NCBI GenBank assembly: GCA_003250235.1 | Contig: QKGY01000269.1 | Coordinates: 1 to 25,908 of the forward strand | Direction of reading: 5' to 3' | Source of the DNA: Desulfuromonadaceae bacterium | GTDB taxonomy: Bacteria > Desulfobacterota > Desulfuromonadia > Desulfuromonadales > SZUA-540 | Length of the DNA stretch: 25,908 bases | In this document: positions 7,100-14,066 of the stretch, piece after piece | Layout: each line of letters opens with the position of its first letter | How positions within the stretch are numbered: the stretch's first letter is position 1 | Notes under the pieces: generated by a model | What the model saw: only the letters and a program-made list of their open reading frames with translations | Told to the model about the DNA's origin: nothing | Database searches by the model: none | Made by a program: the position numbers and the translations under genes

Positions 7100-8373
7100 G
7101 CGTCTCTCCGCACGGCAGGGAGCGTGCCTCCCGGCTGCTCAGGTGCCGGGTCTTGCATCATAAGAGGGCCGCGTCCGGAGACTTTTTCCTCGGTGTCATC
7201 TTCGCAGTCCGGCGCCGATGTCGGGACGGGCCAAGGCTGTTCAGCGCCGAACTCAGCCGCTTCAAGGTATCTTTGGGCAATGCGTTGCCAGGAGTAGTTG
7301 TCTGCAAGCTTGGAATTCACGGCGCCGAACTCTCTCCTGAGGGCCCGGTCAGCGACGAGGCGGGCCAAGAAAAGCGCCATCTCTTCAACATTTCCCGGTT
7401 CGACGAGAAACCCGTTTGCCCCGCTCTGCACAAGGTCCTGGCTGCCGCTGACGTCGGTGACCAGCAGCGGCAGCCCGGCGGCCATTGCTTCAAGGACGAC
7501 CAGGGGCATCAGCTCCCAGATGGATGGGGAGAAGAAAACGTCGGCCTGCTGATAGGCTCCGACCAGGTCCTCTCCCTGAAGCCCGTCGCTGAGGATGACC
7601 CGGCCGTGCAGTTGCAGGTCGTCAACCATTTGTTGCCAACGCTTCGTCCCTTTCCCAAGGATAACATAATGCGCCTCGGGGTGCTTGCCGGCGATTGAGG
7701 CAAAGGCGCGGATGCCGGAGTCGTAGGCCTTCTGTGGGTGCTCCCGACCGACGCTGAGGATTATGGTCGCCTCCGGGGCTATCCCGAAGCGGCCTCTGAG
7801 GTCGAAATTGGCGGTTTGGCGAAAGCGTGGGAGATCGACTCCGTTGGGGATCGTGAGGATCCTTTCCGGCATGACCCCGAGTTCCAGCATCAGGCGCTTG
7901 GCGTGACTGCTGATGGCGATCGCCCCCGCCGAGGCATTCAGAGCCCTGGCGAGCACCTTGTCGATTTTGTAGATCGCTCTGTCGCCCCAATAGAACTTCG
8001 TCAGTTCGCGGCCGTGACAGGTGACCAGGAACTTCGGGACGGGGTCCATCTGGCTCAGCCAGACGCCGACCGGATAGCCGAAGTGAGCGGAGACGAGTTC
8101 GGGTTTGAAGATGTCGAACCCGCGCCGGATGCCACGGGTAATGTACCAACTGAAGGGTGGCCAGTGTGGACTGAGTTTGAGGTAGCTTGGGGGGATGGGG
8201 TAGTTCCTGACGGAGTAGCCCGCGTCGGCATCGCTCCAGGACTCTTTGTGGGAGCTTTGAAATATGCAGACCTCGTGTCCAGCGGCGGCCCATTGCGAAG
8301 CCAGATGGTGGACGACGAACTCGGCGCCCCCCACCTGCGGGAAGAAGGAAGTGGTGATCAGCGCGATCCGCAT
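7096..8373 (-). CDS. Glycosyltransferase family 4 (GT-B fold)
   Basis: A 425-residue retaining-type glycosyltransferase. I start at the ATG at 8373 because MRIALITTSFFPQVGGAEF is the typical GT4 N-terminus with its glycine-rich donor loop, and GGAGAG lies just upstream. An in-frame extension to 8472 is low-complexity and lacks support. The C-terminal Rossmann domain shows LSVGREHPQKAYD (206-219) and the E-x7-E donor motif (E287 and E295, in SPSIWELMPLVVLEAMAAG). It has no membrane segments, so it is a cytoplasmic or membrane-associated enzyme adding a sugar from an NDP donor to the growing lipid-linked glycan. The last 45 residues are acidic or Pro/Gly-rich and lie beyond the usual end of the fold. 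It is translationally coupled to the downstream ligase-like gene. Confidence 0.88.
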   Translation of the reverse strand: MRIALITTSFFPQVGGAEFVVHHLASQWAAAGHEVCIFQSSHKESWSDADAGYSVRNYPIPPSYLKLSPHWPPFSWYITRGIRRGFDIFKPELVSAHFGYPVGVWLSQMDPVPKFLVTCHGRELTKFYWGDRAIYKIDKVLARALNASAGAIAISSHAKRLMLELGVMPERILTIPNGVDLPRFRQTANFDLRGRFGIAPEATIILSVGREHPQKAYDSGIRAFASIAGKHPEAHYVILGKGTKRWQQMVDDLQLHGRVILSDGLQGEDLVGAYQQADVFFSPSIWELMPLVVLEAMAAGLPLLVTDVSGSQDLVQSGANGFLVEPGNVEEMALFLARLVADRALRREFGAVNSKLADNYSWQRIAQRYLEAAEFGAEQPWPVPTSAPDCEDDTEEKVSGRGPLMMQDPAPEQPGGTLPAVRRDA

Positions 8374-8482
8374 GATGTCTCTCCGGGGTCTGGCCGAAGC
8401 CGGCTTCCGGTGCAGTGGCGGCCGGTCGGTCGGTTGGTCTTTAGGGAGAAGAGCCCGCCGTTTTTGCCGCACCGATCTTGCT

Positions 8483-9322
8483 TTAGATGTCCGGATGTTT
8501 CAGTTGCCGGCGCATTGTGCGCAGGTAACACCTCAGATACTCTACGAAATAATCTGTGCCGGAAATTGAAAGAAGGTGTCCTATTCGTGGCATCCTGTTT
8601 TTCAGTTTGTGTAACTCGAGGATGTGTACAGCTTTCTGGTTTTTATTCATCAGATGTTTGTAGCGGCTGTAGATCTTTAACTCACCTCTTAACTTTGCGC
8701 TCGAAGTGCTTATTCTTTCCGAAACATGATCCCTGTAGACGTTTTGCAGGGTTGACTCGACCATTTTTGCGTTTCCATATGACGATATGAGCCTGAGCCA
8801 GAGATCGTAGTCCTGCCCTGAACTTAAACTCTCGTCGAAACCGCCAACGGCCAAGACCCTGTCTTTTAGCGTCAATATCTGATTGCCTGTTATGTTTCTG
8901 TAAAGCATGTCTTCGAGCGTGATGTAGCTCTTCCACGGTCGGTATTCCACCCTGTCGGGGTAGATGATGCGATCTCTCGAGCAAACAAAAGCGTATTCGT
9001 TACGAAAATGCTGGAGCAGAACTTCCACCCGTTTCGGCAACCACTCGTCGTCATCGTCCAGTCCCGCCACGAACTCGCCTGAGGCAACACTCAGGCCCAG
9101 GTTGCGTGCCGCACAGGCCCCAAGAGGTCTGTGGTTTTTATGGTAGCGGATCTGGGGGTTTCGTTTCATGTACTGCCGGACGCATTGCTCCGTGCCATCG
9201 CTGGAGCCGTCGTCGACAACAATGATTTCTATTTCAGGGTAGCTCTGGCCCAGGGCAGAATCGATTGCGCGTGGCAAGAGGTTGGCCCGGTTATGCGTGA
9301 CTATAATGGCCGATACCAGCAT
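8483..9322 (-). CDS. Glycosyltransferase family 2 (GT-A fold)
   Basis: A 279-residue inverting-type glycosyltransferase. VSAIIVTHNR at the N-terminus, VVDDGSSDGT (35-44) for nucleotide binding, the metal-binding acidic cluster GLDDDDEW (88-94), and GGFDESLSSGQDYDLWLRL, with the acidic catalytic-base region, give a complete GT2 core. There are no membrane segments. Its ATG is only 2 bases after the stop of the upstream GT2 gene and has no good ribosome site, so it probably depends on translational coupling. The C-terminal third (about 8570-8900) is more AT-rich than the flanking genes. The donor and acceptor are not readable from sequence. Confidence 0.88.
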   Translation of the reverse strand: MLVSAIIVTHNRANLLPRAIDSALGQSYPEIEIIVVDDGSSDGTEQCVRQYMKRNPQIRYHKNHRPLGACAARNLGLSVASGEFVAGLDDDDEWLPKRVEVLLQHFRNEYAFVCSRDRIIYPDRVEYRPWKSYITLEDMLYRNITGNQILTLKDRVLAVGGFDESLSSGQDYDLWLRLISSYGNAKMVESTLQNVYRDHVSERISTSSAKLRGELKIYSRYKHLMNKNQKAVHILELHKLKNRMPRIGHLLSISGTDYFVEYLRCYLRTMRRQLKHPDI

Positions 9323-9324
9323 TG

Positions 9325-10260
9325 CTAGGCTTTCACTCCGATTTCGGTGGCGCTAAGGGCTTTGTGAAGTCTCCTCTTCTCTTTGGAATATGAGAAGAAA
9401 CGGATGATATTCAGCGGGATATGGAAAAAGCAGAGGATGACTAATTTCACCGGAGTGACTTCGATCCCTTTTTTTGCCAGCCTGGCTTTCATTGCCCATG
9501 GCCTCTCCGGCAAGTACTTTCTCATCCAGAATGCCGCATCTTGGAAGTTTTTAAACTGAAGCGGAAAGTAAAAGGACAGTTGCGCTTCACCACGGGCGCA
9601 GCGCATGTTTTTCTTGACCAGCTCATGATAGCGAGAACGTGCTGGATGATAGACCGTCGCTGCAGGCGAAAAGGCTTGCGTGAACCCTGCCGCGTGAACG
9701 CGCTTACCGAACTCCCAATCGCCACCGGACTCCAGGCGGAAATCGAAAGGTCCGACTCGGTCGATGACCCTTTTGGAAATTGACAGGCAGCAGGTGGGGG
9801 CATAATGCCTGTTTTCGATATACCATTGGACCTGGAACCCCCTGGCCTTCTGGTATGTTGCGCTCAATGAGCGCGCTTCCGAATGAATTTTGACTTCGCA
9901 CCCTACGTAATCGATATTTCCATCGTGGAACAATGAATCTATGTGGCTCAAATAGTCATTTCGTATTGTGCTATCCGAATCCAGAAAACACATGATGCCG
10001 CCATTCGCATGTTCAATCCCCTTGTTCCGGGCTGCGTACGAACCACGGACTGCGTTTTCTTGCAAAAGGCGAATTCTGCCTGGGTGTTGCCGTGTCAATT
10101 CCGCGGCCGTGTCGAAGGTTGCGTCCGTCGATCCGTTGTCGACCACGATTATTTCGTAGAGCTCTTCTGGATACGCCTGGGTCAGTGTCGACGCTATAGT
10201 CTCACGCAACCCTTCAGGGTCGTTGTAAACGGGAATGATGACTGAAATCCTTGGGCTCAT
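9325..10260 (-). CDS. Glycosyltransferase family 2 (GT-A fold)
   Basis: A 311-residue GT2 enzyme, clearly different from its neighbour. Motifs are ISVIIPVYN at the start, VVDNGSTDAT (39-48), GSYAARNKGIEHA (73-85), the DxD metal site FLDSDS (92-97) and the GGDWEFGKRV segment. One moderately hydrophobic stretch near the C-terminus (about 272-289, VKLVILCFFHIPLNIIRF) may sit at the membrane. It probably adds one sugar to the lipid-linked chain on the cytoplasmic face. The ribosome site is weak. The gene lies between a sulfotransferase gene (51 bp upstream) and the next GT2 gene (2 bp downstream), consistent with one operon. Confidence 0.88.
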   Translation of the reverse strand: MSPRISVIIPVYNDPEGLRETIASTLTQAYPEELYEIIVVDNGSTDATFDTAAELTRQHPGRIRLLQENAVRGSYAARNKGIEHANGGIMCFLDSDSTIRNDYLSHIDSLFHDGNIDYVGCEVKIHSEARSLSATYQKARGFQVQWYIENRHYAPTCCLSISKRVIDRVGPFDFRLESGGDWEFGKRVHAAGFTQAFSPAATVYHPARSRYHELVKKNMRCARGEAQLSFYFPLQFKNFQDAAFWMRKYLPERPWAMKARLAKKGIEVTPVKLVILCFFHIPLNIIRFFSYSKEKRRLHKALSATEIGVKA

Positions 10261-10311
10261 CGCTTGTCCGCAGTTCGCCAGGGGTTTGGGGGCGTGATGG
10301 GGTAGCCCCTT

Positions 10312-11130
10312 TCAGGTCTTTCGACTTTCTATCGCATGCCGGTATATCTCGAGGTCGGGTTTGCAGATTTCCCTTATCCTGGCCTCGACTTCTTCAGAGA
10401 TGACGTTTTTGACCTGGGACTCGGATTTGGGCCCCTGGTTCATATTTTCAATTTTGAGCTCTATCTCATACCTGTTCCGAAATTCCCCGACAAAACCCTC
10501 CAGATTTTCCAAGAGACCTATAATCTTGAACTTTCCGAGGTTGTCCTTGGCTTTTTCAATCGCCTCTGCGGCGGTATAGTCGACATCCCCTGCGCTGTTG
10601 CCGTAAAATTTTTTTACATATTCGCAGCCGTTTGCGATGGAGCGCTTGGACTCAAGATAGCTGTTTATTTCTCCGTTGATCTTCCAGGCGCAGTCGTCAC
10701 GGTACTTGTTGTAGAAAAAAGCGGAAATCCACCGTTTTACCGGGTCCCTGAGGACGGTTATGAAATCATAGGTATCCTTGAATTCGTCGTAGGCCAAGTC
10801 GCTGAAGGCAAAATGGCCGTGAATAAAGCGTGTTTCTCGTACATTCATGAAATAGAGCAGCAGATACTCCCTGTGCCGCAACATGCTCTGGAAATTGTCG
10901 GCAAACGGGTCCAATCCCGAGAACTTCTCGAAGGCTTTCAGAGATGCATCGGCGTTGATGTTGATCAACCCGCTGTTGCCACCGCTGGAAAAGGTTTTGT
11001 AGCGCTCCTTGATGGCAGAGGTAATGGACGTCCCTCCACATTTTGGCAGGTGAACAAAGACGATCTTCTTCGTCAGGTGACCCGAAAGAAGATTGCTTGT
11101 GCGAGTAATCAGGGGATTGAGGAAATCCAT
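10312..11130 (-). CDS. Sulfotransferase, heparan/chondroitin type (Sulfotransfer_2-like)
   Basis: A 272-residue protein of a different sulfotransferase branch from the one at 2683-3615. The 5'-phosphosulfate loop is FVHLPKCGGTSI (25-36), the form typical of heparan 2-O and carbohydrate sulfotransferases of the PF03567 type. HGHF follows at 104-107, and VLRDPVKRWISAF (126-138) is the 3'-phosphate motif with Arg and Ser. No transmembrane anchor is present, unlike the Golgi enzymes, so it should act in the cytoplasm on a lipid-linked glycan with PAPS as donor. AAGGAG lies 7 bases before the ATG. It is embedded among glycosyltransferase genes, which ties sulfation to this polysaccharide. The coding region looks more AT-rich than flanking genes and follows a 224-bp gap, compatible with independent acquisition. 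Confidence 0.85.
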   Translation of the reverse strand: MDFLNPLITRTSNLLSGHLTKKIVFVHLPKCGGTSITSAIKERYKTFSSGGNSGLININADASLKAFEKFSGLDPFADNFQSMLRHREYLLLYFMNVRETRFIHGHFAFSDLAYDEFKDTYDFITVLRDPVKRWISAFFYNKYRDDCAWKINGEINSYLESKRSIANGCEYVKKFYGNSAGDVDYTAAEAIEKAKDNLGKFKIIGLLENLEGFVGEFRNRYEIELKIENMNQGPKSESQVKNVISEEVEARIREICKPDLEIYRHAIESRKT

Positions 11131-11354
11131 TGGCGACTCCTTTCGCGCCGTCCGCTGCGAAAACGGGCGGTGCGAGGGGTATGAGAGGCCCGGGCGGATT
11201 GGCCGCCGCCACGGCCCGCCGTTGCGACCCTTTGGCGCGGGCGGGTTCGTTGGGTGACGGCCCTAAAATAATAATACTACTTCCGTTGGCTTGCATGGAC
11301 CCTGCGGGGGCACCCCTTTGCACCTTGAACGGCAGGGGGCTGCACTCGGATGCC
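11131..11354. other. Non-coding gap between a GT4 gene and the heparan-type sulfotransferase
   Basis: These 224 bp hold no gene I can support. The part next to the sulfotransferase is very GC-rich. An AT-rich patch at about 11263-11281 (on the minus strand, TAGTATTATTATTTTAG) could contain a -10 element for the sulfotransferase gene, but I see no convincing -35 at the right distance. No clear hairpin plus U-run terminator was found. Confidence 0.4.
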
Positions 11355-12650
11355 CTAGGCCAGACTGCCTGCCTCTCTTTCGCCTGCCGGCAGCTTTTTC
11401 TGTGGTTTTCTCAGAGCGTCTTCGTAGATCTCGATCAGTTTGGCGTTGAGCTTTTTGTTGTCGTAATGCTCTCCGACATAGGCCCGCCCCGCCCGGCCCA
11501 TGCCGCGGCGGACCGACGGATGCTCGATCAGGAAGGCCAACTTCTCCGCGAGGGTGTCGACATCTCTCTCCTGTACCAGAAAGCCTGAGGTGCCGTCCTG
11601 CACCAGCTCGGAGATCCCGCTGTGCCATGTGCTCAGGACCGGGAGACCGTGTGCCATGGCTTCCATCAAGACTACCGGGATGCCTTCCTGGTCGCCTTTC
11701 GCGTCGGTGACGCTGGGGGCGAGGAAGATGTCGGCGGACCCGAGGAGGGAAAAAACTTCCTCCTGCTCCCGCCACCCCAGTAGTTTGATCTTGTCCTGGG
11801 CTCCCAGGCTCAGGATCAGGTCGGCGAGAGAATTTTTGAGTGGCCCGTCGCCGACGATCTGATACGTAGCGTTCGGGAGCCCCTTCGTCGCCTCGGCGAA
11901 GGCCTTGATCGCGTATTCGAAGCCTTTTTTCTCCACGAGCCGTCCGACGCTCATGACCTGACAGGATGCGTTATCTGCCCTGTCGGAAAGGTCATGCAAC
12001 CTTTCCAAGTCGACGCCCATCCGGTGCACGATTATTTTGCTCCCGTCGCACCCCATGCTTATCAGTTCATTTTTCCAACGGTCACTTATCGGGAGAAACA
12101 AGTCCCCTCTCCGGAAGAGCAGGTCGTAGACTCGCGGGCCGTTGATCTTGACGTATTTCGACATGTCGTAGCCATGGAACGTCGTCAGAATCGTGCCATC
12201 GAGCAAGCCTATCGACTTGAGCAGCGCTGCTAGGTTTCCCTGGGTCCCGAAATGGCATTGGACGATTTCCTGGCTGATCGGACCGCTGCGCAGAAAAAAC
12301 AATACGTCGTTGAATGTTTTGTATGAGTCGAGATTGAGACCGAGCCTGCACAGGTAGAGGAACTGAAGGGTCTTCAGCGGGTTTTTGCTAAGCGCCAGGA
12401 GAAGGCTGGCCAACGTCAAACAATATCGCAGGACTTTGCTCTTCTCCGCCCTTTCCAGGTAGCCGCCGTAATAGACAATGCGGCAGGAGAGGTTTTTCTG
12501 TGCCGAAAAGGGGTTGTTGGCCTCTTCGTTGCCGATTCGTCGCGCAAATATGTCCACCGTATGGCCGGCATCGACCAGGCAACAGATCTGGTTGAGGATG
12601 AAGGTTTGGGACAATGCGGGAAACCTGTTGACAAAGAAGGCTATTCTCAC
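11355..12650 (-). CDS. Glycosyltransferase family 4, WcaL/AmsK-like
   Basis: A 431-residue GT-B enzyme resembling the colanic-acid/amylovoran transferase group. Signs are the N-terminus RIAFFVNRFPALSQTFILNQ, the HFGTQGN segment (133-139), TTFHGYDMS, MSVGRLVEKKGFEYAIKAF (233-251), and the block SVTDAKGDQEGIPVVLMEAM, in which E322 and E330 form the E-x7-E motif. The following TWHSGISELV is typical of the subgroup. It starts with GTG at 12650, supported by GGGAG 7 bases upstream. It is a cytoplasmic sugar transferase to a polyprenyl-linked intermediate; the sugar is not identifiable. It is separated from the upstream GT4 gene by 92 bp. Confidence 0.9.
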   Translation of the reverse strand: MRIAFFVNRFPALSQTFILNQICCLVDAGHTVDIFARRIGNEEANNPFSAQKNLSCRIVYYGGYLERAEKSKVLRYCLTLASLLLALSKNPLKTLQFLYLCRLGLNLDSYKTFNDVLFFLRSGPISQEIVQCHFGTQGNLAALLKSIGLLDGTILTTFHGYDMSKYVKINGPRVYDLLFRRGDLFLPISDRWKNELISMGCDGSKIIVHRMGVDLERLHDLSDRADNASCQVMSVGRLVEKKGFEYAIKAFAEATKGLPNATYQIVGDGPLKNSLADLILSLGAQDKIKLLGWREQEEVFSLLGSADIFLAPSVTDAKGDQEGIPVVLMEAMAHGLPVLSTWHSGISELVQDGTSGFLVQERDVDTLAEKLAFLIEHPSVRRGMGRAGRAYVGEHYDNKKLNAKLIEIYEDALRKPQKKLPAGEREAGSLA

Positions 12651-12742
12651 GATTGGCTCCCTGGGACTGCACGGAGGGTTGCCCCTGAGGTCTCAAAAGA
12701 GGCGGCAAGGGTCTGCCCTTCTGGAGATTGAGCCCGTAACCG

Positions 12743-13957
12743 TCAAGCGGTTTCGTTTATAGGGACTTCCATCTTGGACAGTATCGCCAGAAACTGATCC
12801 AGAAAGGCCGCATCGGTATAGTTGGCCTGTACGAACTGTCGCCCGGCCCTGCCGAGTTCCCTCCTCTTGCCCTCATGTTGCAGAAGCCCCTGCAGGGCGC
12901 GAGCAAACGAGTCTACCTCGGCCATGCCATCCCCGCTACATTCGCCGGCATAAACACCGAAGGAGGCGATGCTCCCCCCGAAGTCGAGCGCGCTGACCAC
13001 CGGCGTTTCGAAGGCCAGGGCCTGCAGAACAGACTGCGGCATCCCTTCGTGGATCGAGGTGTTGACGAGAACCCATGCCTTCTCGAGACTCTGTTCCAGG
13101 TCGTGGCCCACCCGTTTGCCGAGAAAGCGCAGATTCGGGACCTGCTGGGCCTCCTTCAGGATCTGGGTCAGGTGCATCCGGTGATCGGGCTCTCCTACAA
13201 CATTGAACTCGACCTCGGGGAACCGCCGGGCCAGTTCAAAATAGATCCATGGGCGCTTCACCGGAACCAGTCGCCCGATAAACAGCGCGTTCGGCCTGGG
13301 GTCCTTCACGACGGTCGTCTTCGGTACGTTTATCCTGTTTACCAGTCGTGAGAACTCCTTGCCGATGAGGGGAAATCCATCGCGCGCACGGTCCTGTAGC
13401 CAGGTCTCCTGTATGCCGCAGTGAAACTTGCGCCGGAGCAGGCGCCGTGAGATTTGCAGCTTGAGATAGTTCCGGGCCCGCGCACGTGCGCTCTCGGAAT
13501 ATTCGCAGGGAAATTCCGATTTAGCCAGGCCGAGAATCCGGTCCCAGTTTTCGTTCGAGTGTGGATCACGGATCCAGTGGATCCAAGGGGTGCGTGGCAG
13601 GGCCATCAGTCGTTGAAAGTAATTGGGGTAGTAGTCGATGCTGATCAGCAGGTCCATGTTTTCTCTGAGCAGGTCGTCCCGGTATTTTTTGAACACCCGG
13701 GGATTGCCTATCGCCAGCTCTGGCGGGGTAGGCAGGATCCGCGTTCCGTGCAACATCGTCGGCGGCGCCCCCTTGCCACGATAGGCGGGAAGCAGGGCGA
13801 CGACCTCGACAGCGTATCTGTCCTGGGACTGGAAGAACTCGGCAAAATTTTTCGCCGACAGGCCAAATCCGCCGAGGGGGGGGTATTCATCGCAAAAAAA
13901 CTCGTTTACGACCACGCCGATTTTGAATGGTTTTGCGGCAGATATCTTTGTCGCCAT
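12743..13957 (-). CDS. Glycosyltransferase family 4-like protein with altered E-x7-E
   Basis: A 404-residue GT-B protein. The N-terminal domain shows KIGVVVNEFFCDEYPPLGGFGLSA (12-35) with the glycine loop. The C-terminal domain shows NALFIGRLVPVKRP (223-236), a Rossmann core, and SIHEGMPQSVLQALAFETPVVS (301-322). In the family the donor motif is E-x7-E; here the first Glu is kept (E304) but the second is Gln (Q312). Some active GT4 enzymes tolerate change at one Glu, so activity cannot be excluded. The start ATG has AGAGGA 8 bases upstream. It is probably a cytoplasmic step in assembling the same glycan. The gap to the upstream kinase-like gene is 109 bp. Confidence 0.82.
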   Translation of the reverse strand: MATKISAAKPFKIGVVVNEFFCDEYPPLGGFGLSAKNFAEFFQSQDRYAVEVVALLPAYRGKGAPPTMLHGTRILPTPPELAIGNPRVFKKYRDDLLRENMDLLISIDYYPNYFQRLMALPRTPWIHWIRDPHSNENWDRILGLAKSEFPCEYSESARARARNYLKLQISRRLLRRKFHCGIQETWLQDRARDGFPLIGKEFSRLVNRINVPKTTVVKDPRPNALFIGRLVPVKRPWIYFELARRFPEVEFNVVGEPDHRMHLTQILKEAQQVPNLRFLGKRVGHDLEQSLEKAWVLVNTSIHEGMPQSVLQALAFETPVVSALDFGGSIASFGVYAGECSGDGMAEVDSFARALQGLLQHEGKRRELGRAGRQFVQANYTDAAFLDQFLAILSKMEVPINETA

Positions 13958-14066
13958 CTGGGTGTCCTCTCGGGGGCGAAATCCATTGATTTCAACTGTT
14001 GTCTGGAACCGTGCTGCGCTGTGGGGTCAGCGCGTTTGCGCCGGTTGTCCGGTCGCCGGAGCAGAA

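Noticed and set aside
12707..12720. Hairpin AAGGG/CCCTT after the GT4 gene ending at 12743 as a terminator
   Set aside because: A 5-bp stem and an interrupted, displaced U-tract are too weak to call.
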